Shown here in pieces: positions 1 to 10,344 of a stretch of 64,000 bases of DNA (within the stretch, counting starts at the first letter, position 1; every line of letters begins with the position of its first letter). A program made the translations under genes and the position numbers. The DNA is from Setoptus koraiensis. Lineage: Eukaryota; Arthropoda. The DNA is taken from positions 11,656,001 to 11,720,000 of the forward strand of contig CM106586.1 in assembly GCA_048013815.1 (NCBI GenBank). The letters run 5' to 3'. The notes beneath the pieces are model-generated. The model ran no database searches. It saw nothing but the letters and a program-made list of their open reading frames with translations, and was not told the DNA's origin.

Positions 1-192
1 ACTGCGTTTATAACCAACATCGGTCTCTTCGAATGGAGTGTGCTTCCCTTTGGGTTAAAAAATGCACCTGCAATATTCTAAAGATTGATGGATTTTATAT
101 TGAAAGAACTATCAGACTTCGCTAGAGTTTATTTCGATGATATTTTAGTGTTTTCAAAAGACGCAGCAAGTCATGTATCCCATCTTAACACA
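1..192 (+). pseudogene. Ty3/Gypsy reverse-transcriptase fragment (relic)
   Basis: Frame 1 encodes a core piece of an LTR-retrotransposon reverse transcriptase. I see a GLFEWSVLPFGLKNAPAIF stretch, then RLM, then VYFDDILVFSKD, which carries the catalytic DD of the (Y/F)xDD box. An in-frame TAA at 79-81 stands where the family has Gln before RLM, so this copy is dead. The left end runs off the window. Homology fades soon after the conserved His-Leu near 185, so the finger, RNase H and integrase parts are absent. It ends about 70 bp from the stop codon of the next gene, on the opposite strand. Confidence 0.85.
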
Positions 193-257
193 ACAATAGA
201 CTGTACCACTCGGCTACCCCCGTTACACGCACTTTTACATACAGAATACAGTCTACT

Positions 258-584
258 TCATTTTTCAAAGAGCTGTCGCCTCAGATCATGTACTTGATCC
301 TCCAGTTTTTCACACTCTTTAATTATTTTTTCCTGTGCTAACTGCAGATTGTCCCATTTTTGTGGATCTAACACTTTTTCTTCCAGTGGTAACCTAAGTT
401 CCTTCTGAATATCCATTACTATATTGGAATGTCTTCTCTCGCAATCATAAAATTTACGTTCGGCTGTTTCCAACTGTCCACGTATCATATCCTTTTCATT
501 GAATTCTGCTCTTCCACCGTGTAAAGGCGTCGTTGCAAAAATAACTGCAACTACCACCAAAATTAATGTCAAATATTTGTGCAT
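258..584 (-). CDS. Small secreted or anchored coiled-coil protein, 108 aa
   Basis: The ORF has an ATG start, and residues 1-20 are a clear hydrophobic signal-like segment (KYLTLILVVVAVIFATT). The rest is charged and helical, rich in Glu, Lys and Leu with heptad-like spacing in residues 65-108, so a short coiled coil is likely. One Cys sits near position 48 and another near 91. I do not recognise a family. The gene has no visible intron, and its 3' end lies close to the Gypsy relic. It could be a secreted protein or one held by an uncleaved signal anchor. Confidence 0.6.
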   Translation of the reverse strand: MHKYLTLILVVVAVIFATTPLHGGRAEFNEKDMIRGQLETAERKFYDCERRHSNIVMDIQKELRLPLEEKVLDPQKWDNLQLAQEKIIKECEKLEDQVHDLRRQLFEK

Positions 585-909
585 ACTACTTGCTGTTCGA
601 AGGATTTTATTTTAATTATTTATTGCAAAAGCTCGAGTCTGAATAGAGAATCGGAGACTTGTCGTCACTGTATTGTTCCTCTTCAGATATTCACAGTTCG
701 CAAGAATATATCGATCTGATCCATTAGTGCAGAAGTATGATATAAAAATAGATGCAACTTGAGCTATTTATAGGTCCATTTTACCTGTATCTACAGTTGA
801 CACCGCTTCAGTTATAACTCATAGAGCTCTAGAAGGTTGGGTGGGCTCTCACCACTTTCAAACATTTCGACCGTTTGGACCACCCCGATTAACTATATGA
901 AACCCGACC

Positions 910-964
910 TTCAGCCACTTTCGTCCTCCTCCATCTTTTTCTACCATGGACGAAAGCGGCTGAA
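910..964. repeat. Inverted repeat (hairpin), 17-bp arms
   Basis: The arm ttcagccactttcgtcc at 910-926 pairs with 948-964 with one mismatch, leaving a 21-base loop. It lies in non-coding DNA. It may be the end of a small palindromic element. A further tttcgtcc at about 983 repeats part of the arm. Confidence 0.7.
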
Positions 965-1369
965 AGTGGGGATCTCGACTCTTTCGTCCAGAGTATAAAC
1001 CGTTTCATCTAATGAAGGACAAAAGATGATGAAATTTGAACCATGAGTCCGAGCCACCGAGACATTAATCCGCACACTAACAAGGTTGCTAAAAATTGAT
1101 ACACCATGGCGAAGTTTCAAGGTTTGCACACCATTCCATCTGCTCATTTCGAGGTGCAATTTTCTTCATCTAACAAGAGATACTCATCTCCATAGAAGTG
1201 CAAAATCTAATAGCTTAGATCATATGTCCGAATGTGATGGAAATTTCGCAGGGAATTTCCGGCTCTTGATTTATCTAGCTTCAGAAAGAAATATATCATC
1301 GCATTTCTCTTTGTACTTAGAGGTAGTAAGTAAGCGAACTAAATAAGACGTAGATGAAATTTTACAATC

Positions 1370-1530
1370 GACGCCGGATTTTGCAAAAACGGGAGCATTT
1401 CGGGATGTTTTTATTTTCGGTTTTCGATTTGAAATTTGGGTATGGTTGAGAAGGTCTCGATCAGGTGAAGCCAGAAATCTGGTTTATTTCTGTTTCTGGT
1501 TTTTCGTTCATTAGGCGTTAGTGCTGTGTG
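1370..1530 (-). repeat. Dispersed repeat family 1, partial copy
   Basis: Read on the minus strand, this stretch contains aacagaaataaaccagattt, then a Glu/Arg-like spacer, then a taccca...attttc block. The same order is seen at 26,145-26,265, 54,510-54,610 and 61,965-62,095. Only the right half of the repeat and the first bases of the left half are present. No coding capacity is visible, so it behaves like a short non-autonomous element. Confidence 0.65.
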
Positions 1531-2375
1531 GAAAGGGGGCCGCGGGGACCTTGTTTCTTAAAAGTAGTGTCATCCGACGCGGTTTATTTGTTCCAACTGA
1601 TGGTAGTAAAATAAATCGAGAGAAATACTGCCGAGGGCGTCGAGATTGGAAGAAAATCTTCTTACTGATTTAGCCCAGATATTGGGACCCATCGCTCCGA
1701 AACATCTTTCTAGATACAAAGTCCTGTTGAAGCTCGCCCCAAGAGCTATTGAAAACAGTGATTTTAGTTGCGATAAAACTGCGCCAAAGCGAAAAATGCA
1801 AAAAAAAGAGCAACAGTCTGCGAATTTTTTCCAATATCTACATTTTTCAGCAATATTTGGATGATGCTATTTTCAGGTTTTCATGACATGGAAGGGGCTA
1901 GTAGGGACTTCTTCGAACGCAACTCAGAAAGGTTTCCAGTTTTTTTTTCGCAACAGTAAATAATAAAAACACGACCGAAGATGCCAAGAACGCTGGAAAA
2001 ACATGAAAATAAACTTTTGAAGCCAAACAACCGATTGATCGTTATAGTAACCATATCTTCTGGTTCTACTAGCCTGGTCTGTACCTAGATTCTTGCTCGC
2101 AGAGGACTATCCAGGTAAGAGAGTCAATGATTGAGCTGATGAGGATGCACGTGATTTGCTTGTTCTGTGCTGAGAGTGGTTTGACTGAGTGACAACAATG
2201 TATCATCAATACATTACTAGCCGTGTCAATCCAATCATGCCTCTCTTCATGGGGATATCTAATCTAGTAGGCAGATAGAATGTGAATCATCAAAGAATAC
2301 AAGACATGTCAAAATCAATGACCACTATATTTAAGTTTCGTCCTGACATTGAACTTGTTATTGTTTGGCATCTCT

Positions 2376-3236
2376 ATGAGTAATGAAAAAAGTCTTGAGG
2401 ATATCAGCAGCAAAGTATATGAAGGCTCACATGTATCATCGTTTAGCCCTGGCAATCTCAATAGTGTGAATTCAGACCCAACCAGCAATCATATCCCAAC
2501 TCGTTCCGATAAGCAGAGATCTAAATTAGAGAACGCGGATCTTACAGAGCGAATAAAAGATTACGTAAAATTAGTTGGAAAAAAATCTATCAAGCATACA
2601 AAGGATCTATCAAATCCCACTGAGAAAAAAACAGTCGAAACTCCTCTGGATAATAACTTAGAACTCAAAAATAGTCAAATACCAGAATTCAAGCCAGAAG
2701 ATAGTATTCATAGTTTCAAGAGTTTTGAGAAACCAGAAATTATATACACTAACGAAACGAAAAAAATGGAAAGCAGGGGCAACTGGACAGTTGCAACTGA
2801 TGAGACAAAAACAAGCAACGGACAAACAACAAATTCAGCAAGAACATCAGATGATAGATTTATCGGAAGAATATTGACTATACTAACATTTGTGGTGGCA
2901 TTAATTTATGTAATATTACTAGTGTTACAACAAGCTGATTTACACAAAACACAAGCTCACATCTCAACTCTAGGTTTTATATCTATTGGAGCGTTGTTCG
3001 CTTGCTTGTTGGATACAAATATTGTGTCCAAACCGTATGAAAGATGTATGTTTTGGTTCCGTGCCATCATTTTAACATTGGTTGTACTATGTGTATTAGC
3101 ATATTTTGTTATTTATCGGCAGCCAAACAAAGGCGAGGCTACCAGTCTCAAAAATGATCCTCTTCATATGATGCTTTTTGGTGAATATCTGGCACTCTGT
3201 ATTGCACTCTTAATCTGTCACATGATCAACAGATAG
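2376..3236 (+). CDS. Predicted four-pass membrane protein, 286 aa
   Basis: The first ATG in the ORF is at 2376; translation from an upstream TTG would be less likely. The first about 160 residues are hydrophilic and Ser/Lys/Glu-rich, probably disordered and cytosolic. Four hydrophobic segments follow at about 165-185, 192-212, 223-247 and 262-284, with short loops and almost no tail. No family is recognised. The architecture, a long disordered N-terminus followed by four helices, recalls small vesicle or tetraspan-like proteins, but no signature motif supports that. Neighbouring genes on both sides also encode small membrane proteins. Confidence 0.65.
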   Translation: MSNEKSLEDISSKVYEGSHVSSFSPGNLNSVNSDPTSNHIPTRSDKQRSKLENADLTERIKDYVKLVGKKSIKHTKDLSNPTEKKTVETPLDNNLELKNSQIPEFKPEDSIHSFKSFEKPEIIYTNETKKMESRGNWTVATDETKTSNGQTTNSARTSDDRFIGRILTILTFVVALIYVILLVLQQADLHKTQAHISTLGFISIGALFACLLDTNIVSKPYERCMFWFRAIILTLVVLCVLAYFVIYRQPNKGEATSLKNDPLHMMLFGEYLALCIALLICHMINR

Positions 3237-3335
3237 AGCAGACGACCTTATGATCTGGATAATTATGATTTGATCAATAGAGTGCCTGCCGAGATTGTTA
3301 TTCATCAATCATTTATTTTTATCACTATTATAGGA

Positions 3336-3578
3336 CTAAATGTAACGTCGGCATTGTTTTATCAACCAGCAAAATAAAAATACTCCCATAGCTACATATA
3401 GAGCTAGATGCCAATCGCTCAATTGCTCCTGGCGTCTTGCGAAATATTTCATTACTCTACCTCTGCCAAATAGCTGTATATAAATGTGCCACCTAAATAT
3501 TGCATACAATTCCTGAATATCCCGTGAACGGTGACGCACCATGGCCATAACAAATGGGTCAGTGGCATTGTCTAGCAT
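3336..3578 (-). CDS. Small tail-anchored protein, 80 aa
   Basis: The ORF starts with ATG. It is rich in Arg and aromatic residues in its first 55 positions. One hydrophobic helix at about 57-74 (LALYVAMGVFLFCWLI) is followed by a short basic end, CRRYI. This is the layout of a C-terminally anchored protein. It lies tail to tail with the 286-aa membrane protein, separated by about 100 bp. No family is recognised, and its small size keeps the confidence moderate. Confidence 0.5.
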   Translation of the reverse strand: MLDNATDPFVMAMVRHRSRDIQELYAIFRWHIYIQLFGRGRVMKYFARRQEQLSDWHLALYVAMGVFLFCWLIKQCRRYI

Positions 3579-4014
3579 TTATAGATTTTGCAATGACAAT
3601 GACGATCACTATCAATGATCATTGATTATTTGAGTGATTTTTGTCCAAGTTGAGCTTTCATATCACTTAGTTTGCGGCCACAATGACATGCTATTTTCTA
3701 TTGTCCAGTTTGAATTGGTGCGCCCAATAGAGCCTGCAGTATATATTAATGCATGTATATGCTGACCACGTCGACAACAGAAGGCGTCTTTTGCTTCTAT
3801 TTTAATTGAGGCAAGTGTGTGTATGTGTTATTCAACGTTTGATGAGATAATGTAGTATTAGCCTATGTCTGTAGGCGCGAGACACCGTTTCGCATTGCCG
3901 ATACACCATATGATCTATATCGGGACATAAATCACCACATAATAATTGATTGGCGTCGGCGGTCGTCCATTTATAGGTCCATCTATAGCGTCATTCCTTG
4001 TTGGGAACACAGAA

Positions 4015-4773
4015 ATGGTCCCATTCGTCATGATGGATCAAGATTTACAAGGTTTGAGTGAATCAAACGAAAAGCAAGTGCATAAAGATCAACTACAGGG
4101 TGGCACACTTTTTCTCGGTAATGAGAGAGCAGCTATTCAAACATATTCAAATAGCATAACGAAAAAAATAATTGGTTATAATGATACAACATCAACAACA
4201 CTGAATAGCACAAATCAAACGACATCAAACATTAGCACTACAACAGCACAAGTTACATCAGATTTTTCAGAAGCATCATGGAATGATGCCTTGATATTCC
4301 TCGGTATATTTGTCTCGATAATAATCTTTGTACTAATAGTGGTGACATTAGTAGTTGTTAGATTAGAGAATAGCGTAAGTTCAACTGCGAGTTGGGGTAT
4401 TTATCAAAAAAAACGTACAAATAAACATTACAAAGAAACTAGCACTGAATCTAGCACTGGTAGTATGTCGGTACCATCTGCGTTATTGTTCGCAAAAGAG
4501 AAATTATTGCATAAAAGCTCATCGGTGCAACAAACAGATAAATCAAAAAAGATTCTTAATGATGTGAAAAATGTACGCAAATCAGCTAAGTTGAAGACTG
4601 TGAACATCGGCGAAATTTCTAAAGGCCTCACTACGAAAGGCTCCTCGTTGATGGAATCCATCAAAGCTGAAAAGTCCAAATCAGTCATGGGACAACGATT
4701 CGGAGCAGCAAAGAGCAATTCAGCTGCAAATCAGGCTAAATTAGATAGAACCCCGAACTCTTTATCTGACTAG
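4015..4773 (+). CDS. Single-pass membrane protein with basic cytosolic tail, 252 aa
   Basis: The ATG at 4015 is chosen. The ORF stays open upstream to a TTG at 3946, but no ATG lies there. A Thr/Ser/Asn-rich outer part of about 90 residues with several N-x-S/T sites is followed by one strong hydrophobic helix (ALIFLGIFVSIIIFVLIVVT). The tail of about 135 residues is Lys/Ser-rich. Glycosylation-type sites on one side and basic residues on the other support a type I-like orientation, although no clear cleavable signal is visible from this start. The same plan recurs at 28,475, 43,678 and 49,879. No family is recognised. Confidence 0.65.
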   Translation: MVPFVMMDQDLQGLSESNEKQVHKDQLQGGTLFLGNERAAIQTYSNSITKKIIGYNDTTSTTLNSTNQTTSNISTTTAQVTSDFSEASWNDALIFLGIFVSIIIFVLIVVTLVVVRLENSVSSTASWGIYQKKRTNKHYKETSTESSTGSMSVPSALLFAKEKLLHKSSSVQQTDKSKKILNDVKNVRKSAKLKTVNIGEISKGLTTKGSSLMESIKAEKSKSVMGQRFGAAKSNSAANQAKLDRTPNSLSD

Positions 4774-6135
4774 AGCATGGCAGGAAGATAAATCTCTAAC
4801 AACTTGTGCAATCTTCTGATTTAGAAGTTCTGGATTGCTTGAGTTCGATCTGCAGACATTTTTCAGGCCCGATTGACGGAGAACGAGACAAATCCGTCCA
4901 GAAAATAGTCTTCAGTTATATATGTACAGGTCTTGTTTTGCATGCCGAGATTTGCGTAGGTCTCTGGCATCCGATGTCTCACTTGATTCCAATTTTTTTT
5001 ATCTAACACAACCGAATGGAGCGTTACATGTATAAAAATAACAAACAACCAACTAGACAATCACAGATTATCCAAGTCATATTCATTTTGTCGGTCTATA
5101 TTACTGGTCCCCAAGATTTTTTTTCTTTCGCCGTTAGATTTATCAGGCACGGTAATTGATAAGGCCGATGGGATCGGTTACTCACCGATTTATCTCTAAC
5201 CTGGTGAAAATTATCAAAATTCGTATGTAAGCAAGCCATACTTAAACGCGTCGCTTGGGGCGCAGTTGTTTCCAACCGAAATACCGAACTCAGCAGCTTT
5301 TTCTTGTTGGGAATAGGAACATGATGGAATTGAGAATTTTTTCGCAATGGACAAGTGATCTTTGGAGAGAGATGGTGTTAGTAGATCCAAAAAATATGCA
5401 GTATGAATTATAATATCAGATAATTCAGATGTCTGTGAGTGCTGCTCGGTGGTCAACTTTAAGCTTTAGTTTAATTGAGTTGACTGTACACTTTGTTTCA
5501 TAATCGTGTCTACCGAATATCACCTATCCACCGAAAAAGGCCAGGTTTAAGCATAATTTTTAGCAAAAATAACCACCGATTCTGTTGGCCTTACTAATTG
5601 GCAATCATGATGATCCATCATGGATGAATTGTGGGGAGTGAGGACTGTGCATACCATGTGCTAGACATGAATTTGTTCTGGATACGGTCACCATGTGAAG
5701 TCGCACCGGATGACAATGTAATGCTCTTACGAACTATATGGACATTTAAATATATTTATATGTGAAGAAGATGTAGAGACCTTTGTAATCACTCGAAGCT
5801 ACTTAACCGTGAAAAGTTGAGTTTGATACCATCTAAAAACATCTTAGTTTCATAAAGAGCGCTTTCTCAGCGCTCTTTCGAGCACAAGTCCTACATGTAT
5901 TTTGTACAGTATAGGTCACAATTAGTGCTTCAAATAAGTCGGTGAAACTGCGAACTTCTCCGCTCGTTTCTTCTGGTCATCGTCCTACTCAACTCGGAAC
6001 GATCGGCAATTATTGATTTCAGTAACAAAGACATGACTTATGCAACTCACAGGGTGGAGACCGAAAGCTCATTCTAAAAAAATAAGCCGCAATTCTTAGA
6101 ACTATAGATCAATAAAGCGAAGTAGATAAAATTTT
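4774..6135. other. Intergenic stretch, no convincing gene
   Basis: Only short ORFs without family resemblance or typical starts are found. A perfect 10-bp-stem hairpin lies at 5854-5878. The rest is unassigned and includes the flanking untranslated regions of the genes on both sides. Confidence 0.45.
5854..5878. repeat. Perfect hairpin, 10-bp stem and 5-base loop
   Basis: The arm aaagagcgct at 5854-5863 is followed by the loop ttctc and the exact reverse complement agcgctcttt at 5869-5878. It resembles a 3'-processing stem-loop in size, but the sequence does not match the histone mRNA stem-loop, and no histone gene is near. Confidence 0.7.
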
Positions 6136-7038
6136 CTAATCCCTCGGAATGAATATCAATTCATGGAATTTATTTATATATTGAAATTCTATTAGATAAT
6201 ATGCCCGTATTCTTCTATTTCCCGGTCTTGATATTAGTAGACACTCTAGTTCGGCCTGTTTCGCCGCTTTTGCTTCCTGGCCGGAATCGGTTATAAAAAC
6301 AATTCTGTCTGGGCTGGTTTTTAGTAGCTCTTTTGAAAATTTTACATAAGTTTCTTTCTGTAACTTTTGACCTCCTCTGACCGTCACAAAATCAGTTATG
6401 AGATGCCTAATATCTCCGTAACTTGTATTCTCAAATAGCAACCGCATCAATTCTCTATCTAAGGACGAGATCACATAGACACGGATATCACATTTGTGCC
6501 ACTGTTCTAATGATTGTAAGACGTCATCAAACAGGGGTGTTTTAACAAGCTTTTTTTTGTATCCATCCAGCCAGACCATACGCTCAATGATCTGCGTTTC
6601 TTTAGTTTCTTTTTTGTTTTTTATTTGCCACAATACAAATTCACCCGTTTGTTCAGCTTGCATGCGCAAATTATCTGCCCGCCGATCTAGTGTGGCCTCA
6701 TCAATTATCGGAGCCTCCTCGTACTTATGACGAAAATGTTGCTCAAACGATTCGTTACGTAATCCAGGTAGACAATTCTGTATTGTGTCATTTTCCCAGT
6801 TGACTATGACAAATTCAATTACATTCTTACGAACATATTCAAAAATAGTGGCGTCTTCCCAACGTCTCTCGCTGATAGTGCCATGGAAATCTAACAAGAT
6901 TGCCTCTGGTTTGAATAATCTTACAAATGGCTCATGTTTGAACGTGAGAGACATCTCACATACGAAGGGATTGCGATCGTCAGGGATGAAAATGTCTGCT
7001 TCGCGGTACTGTATTTTTGCATAACGATGTAAATACAT
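6136..7038 (-). CDS. Enolase-phosphatase E1-like HAD protein, first copy, 300 aa
   Basis: The protein aligns by eye with ENOPH1, the HAD-family enzyme of the methionine salvage pathway that acts on diketo-methylthiopentyl phosphate. The landmarks are: ILLDFHGT at residues 47-54; a WLDGY...F-DV segment; VYVISSLD for motif II; LLFENTSYGD; the Lys-containing region before SKELL; FITDSGQEA for motif IV; ISRPGNR; and an ENOPH1-type end (YINKFHEL). The nucleophile Asp50 is kept, but the acidic residue two positions later (Glu in DIEGT of ENOPH1) is His. That casts doubt on normal phosphatase activity. ATG at 7038 is used because the longer ORF begins with TTG. A second, more altered paralogue lies at 38,275-39,403. 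Confidence 0.8.
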   Translation of the reverse strand: MYLHRYAKIQYREADIFIPDDRNPFVCEMSLTFKHEPFVRLFKPEAILLDFHGTISERRWEDATIFEYVRKNVIEFVIVNWENDTIQNCLPGLRNESFEQHFRHKYEEAPIIDEATLDRRADNLRMQAEQTGEFVLWQIKNKKETKETQIIERMVWLDGYKKKLVKTPLFDDVLQSLEQWHKCDIRVYVISSLDRELMRLLFENTSYGDIRHLITDFVTVRGGQKLQKETYVKFSKELLKTSPDRIVFITDSGQEAKAAKQAELECLLISRPGNRRIRAYYLIEFQYINKFHELIFIPRD

Positions 7039-7496
7039 ACGATGTATGATTCGGTATATTGAATTTAATTGCGCACGTGACCTCAAATCATTTGAAATCA
7101 ACAGAACCCGCTAACCGAATAAGCTATCAGTCAGTCTGGTTAGTCGAAAACTTTGACAAGGTGTTTACATGTCTCGCCATACATTAGAAATACATGTAAT
7201 CTTGAGTTTTTTGTAGAAGCTCACTAAGGTGAGGAGCTTGTGCAATCAATTCTTAAGAATCTACGACAGTCGATTTTTTATCAGGATGCGCCGAAGATAT
7301 TTGATGCCGATCAAACACAAGTAGAAGTGTTGTGCTCAGTCATATTTCACATTTAATATTTATTGATCTGAATCAAAACGAAACATTCTGGTTATCGTCT
7401 GATCAGAAAGCTCTGTTTGAATAAGCATGCGGCGCAACCGATATAAAGGCCTACAAATTAACGAAATGTACGCTGACGAAAACAAAGTCAACAAAG

Positions 7497-9854
7497 TCAG
7501 TCGATTGTGCCCGTCGGAGAGTCCATCTGGGAGCGCCAAATACATTGTGCTTCTACAGTCTTCTCTCTTTTCGTTAGAACTCTTGCTAGCCACGGATGTA
7601 GAAACCATTCATGGAGAAGCTTGTACATATCTGAGGACGCAGGAGGCATTGCAGACTGATAGTTGTTGGGACAATCGTCGTTCAATGACAATTCGGTGTA
7701 TTCTTCGGGGATCACGAATAGATTCTGTAATGTTGATTGATCGCATTGTGTGGGAAGCATTGTGAATTTGGTCATTTTCATTTCTAGACAGTCACTGTCG
7801 GTGCCCTTTTTTTCTAGCGATAAATCATGCAAATTGTTTCTTTCCTCGCTCATCCCAACTGTTTGTCGTTCTTCCCGATTGCTACCCCTTGGTGTCGAAG
7901 AATGAATTTCTTCTCGATTCTGACAGCTTGGATTTTTGAGACCAGCCAATCTCAACGGTATATGGGCAATCTTAAGAGGAAAACCACCCTCTGTAGTATT
8001 TGTGAGTTTCAAAGCAGCCACAAGTGACTCAAGATCGTCAAAAAAATAACTACATATGACATTGAATGGTTTCAGTCGCGTGAGTAACTTGATAAACCAC
8101 TCAATATTCAACGGGAATTCCGGGCACAATTTTACGTCTATCTCCACATTGTAACAAGCATCGTTTGGCATTTCGCTTGCACTTGCACTAGAACTAAAAC
8201 TAGAATCCAATTCTACATGAGAAATATCTGAGGTAGATTTGCTTATGCTGTTGGATTGTTCAATTGCGCTGATCTCACAACATTCGTTGTGACGGTATTT
8301 TTTCATCAGGGTCATCTTCAACAGTTTCCTCTCAATGGAACGTCGTATTATTGCTGAGTTTTTCCTTTCATTGCAATTTTCTTCTATGCCGAATTCGACA
8401 AATTCTTTCATCGTTGGAGTGTCTTTGCCGGAAAACATTTTCTGTACAGAACCTATCAAACGAGATATACCTGTTTTTCGTTGCGATAGGTTGCTGCTGT
8501 TGTTTGATTCATGATGTTGCTTCACTTCCGAGTGGGGAACAATTTTAATAGAGTTGCCAACTATCACAGTTCTGGACAAGTTATTGGCCTGAAGCATCAA
8601 GGATTGTACCTGTTGATCAACTATTTGATCATAGCTATTTATCGGCACATGTTGTGGCGTAATAAAAAAGGTTGGTCGCCTGAAATCAAGACCGACATAT
8701 TTTGCGGATATTGTACGATTTATGAATGCTGCACTGTTGCTGTCGGGACACTGGGCTATAATGTCATCATTGTTATTGGCCTCATACAAATATTCAAATT
8801 GCTTTCTCTTGTGATACATTGCCACCATGCACAGTCTGTTGATAACGTTGTCCATAAATACAATGCTCATATCTGACTCAACACAATCAATGTAATTTAT
8901 ATCAAATCGTATATTATCACCCAATTTTGTTATAGTGATGATAGTTGGAGTGATCGGATCATTGGCAGGATTAATCATCATGAATTTTTTCCAAATGAAT
9001 GACATCCACGAATGATGTCTAACTGAAATCTTGAATTGTATAACGAAATTGTGTGGTTCTTGATGTAAGCATGTGTACAATCTGATACAATCCACCGAAT
9101 CAAACGTTGCGTCGCTCTTGAGCCGGCCATTCAGATTGTCCACCAGTATCTTAACAATTCTGTAACGGTGTTTCAAAATTTGTTTCAAGTCTGCTAACAG
9201 TTTACGGTTGCCGTCCTTGACTCTTTTGCGAACATCCTCGACGATCACAACAGTTCGGTTGCCAGTGTTTTTAGTTGCTACTTCCACGATATTAGAAGAT
9301 GACTGGCTGGCTACATTATCGGCATTGTTGATGTTTTTGGGATCGGTCGGTGGCTTCTGAGAACTAACACGATGAAGCTGATGCAGACGATCGTTTGTGT
9401 CTCGATAATGGTACAGTGCATCATCAAGACTTGACCAGCCTAAATTGTTTTGAAGTAGTATCTTCGACCCATAATTGATTAGGTATTGTATGACCTGCAA
9501 TGATGATGCCGATTCGACGGCACAATGAAGCAATGTTATTCCATGGTGGCCAAATTTCATATTCACATCAATGTTTGGATTGTTTTCAAGCAATTTATTA
9601 AGCTCGGTGAGATTTGATTTTACAACGCACCCTATAGCTATTTCATGTGAATCGAGAGAGAGCCGACAGCCGCTGACTTGATCAACCCGGGCCTCAATCG
9701 CACCATTGATGCTGGGACCTATGAGGTATTTTTCCGTGGTGTTGCACACATCAGATTTATCCAACTTTACAATTGTTGTCTGAGCGGCGTTCCCAGCCTC
9801 ATGTTGCTGGTTCAAGTCTGGTATTATTTGTGAAGACAGTTCTGTTGTTGCCAT
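7497..9854 (-). CDS. ANKRD13-like ankyrin/GPCR-chaperone-domain protein, 785 aa
   Basis: It starts with ATG. Residues about 70-150 hold two ankyrin-like repeats (GITLLHCAVESAS, GWSSLDDALYHY). Residues about 240-340 and 560-640 carry the two halves of the ANKRD13 family domain: a SWMSFIWKKF segment followed by KLGDNIRFD, then a FPLNIEWF segment and GGFPLKIAHIPLRLAG (family form GFPVKIEIPLF). Known ANKRD13 proteins act at endosomes and bind ubiquitinated receptors. I see no clear ubiquitin-interacting motif at the C-terminus, and the Ser/Asn-rich linker is longer than usual. The gene is intronless and ends about 460 bp from the ENOPH1-like gene, on the same strand. The interval 7,039-7,496 shows nothing convincing. 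Confidence 0.7.
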   Translation of the reverse strand: MATTELSSQIIPDLNQQHEAGNAAQTTIVKLDKSDVCNTTEKYLIGPSINGAIEARVDQVSGCRLSLDSHEIAIGCVVKSNLTELNKLLENNPNIDVNMKFGHHGITLLHCAVESASSLQVIQYLINYGSKILLQNNLGWSSLDDALYHYRDTNDRLHQLHRVSSQKPPTDPKNINNADNVASQSSSNIVEVATKNTGNRTVVIVEDVRKRVKDGNRKLLADLKQILKHRYRIVKILVDNLNGRLKSDATFDSVDCIRLYTCLHQEPHNFVIQFKISVRHHSWMSFIWKKFMMINPANDPITPTIITITKLGDNIRFDINYIDCVESDMSIVFMDNVINRLCMVAMYHKRKQFEYLYEANNNDDIIAQCPDSNSAAFINRTISAKYVGLDFRRPTFFITPQHVPINSYDQIVDQQVQSLMLQANNLSRTVIVGNSIKIVPHSEVKQHHESNNSSNLSQRKTGISRLIGSVQKMFSGKDTPTMKEFVEFGIEENCNERKNSAIIRRSIERKLLKMTLMKKYRHNECCEISAIEQSNSISKSTSDISHVELDSSFSSSASASEMPNDACYNVEIDVKLCPEFPLNIEWFIKLLTRLKPFNVICSYFFDDLESLVAALKLTNTTEGGFPLKIAHIPLRLAGLKNPSCQNREEIHSSTPRGSNREERQTVGMSEERNNLHDLSLEKKGTDSDCLEMKMTKFTMLPTQCDQSTLQNLFVIPEEYTELSLNDDCPNNYQSAMPPASSDMYKLLHEWFLHPWLARVLTKREKTVEAQCIWRSQMDSPTGTID

Positions 9855-10344
9855 GCTATTTGTTATTTGTGTTATTGTAATTGAAAATTTGACGTTACCT
9901 TAGTAGTTTACAGTGTTTTATATCCTGTGATTATAACAATTACCATAAGGTTCAATCTAGCCTACGCTGGATTTGAATTATATAATTGAGTGGCCGTAGT
10001 AACAATCGGCATCAGTTTAGCTTGTGCAGGGGAAGTAAATTAGTTTCGCGAGACCAATAAATATCTGAGATGCATTTCTTCGTGTGCGACTCATCTGGGC
10101 TTGAAACGAGACCAATATGCCTGTGCTCATCAACGATTTCTTTCTCTGGAATAAGCTTACAGTTGATGAAAAACTGCATCAAATTTACAGCCTATATTAT
10201 TGCTCAATCAATGATTTCTTCCTCATCTAGTGTGCAGCATGGTCCTTTCATAAGTCTTTTATCCATTGATTCGACAAGCATTGATATTGCTCCAACTACC
10301 AATATGTCACATTCACTTTAGACACGAGTCTGGGTATCCATAGT
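9855..10344. promoter_or_regulatory. Divergent intergenic region, possible shared promoter
   Basis: This 490-bp stretch separates two genes that point away from each other, so it should hold both promoters. I see no certain core motif. A small ORF at 10,070-10,321 is Ser-rich without family resemblance and is probably leader sequence. Confidence 0.35.

Larger units (their letters stand above)
585..2375. other. Intergenic stretch with repeats, no convincing gene
   Basis: I see no ORF here with a recognisable family or good coding character. The stretch holds a 17-bp-stem inverted repeat at 910-964 and a copy of a dispersed repeat at about 1,370-1,530. The rest is unassigned. Confidence 0.5.

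Noticed and set aside
2349-2375. Longer N-termini starting at TTG or GTG (also at 3,946, 7,101, 29,537, 34,400, 39,463, 50,702, 52,392, 58,642, 61,735)
   Set aside because: Animal nuclear genes normally start with ATG, and an in-frame ATG lies close downstream in each case.
5854-5878. Histone mRNA 3' stem-loop
   Set aside because: Stem length and loop differ from the histone consensus and no histone gene is adjacent.
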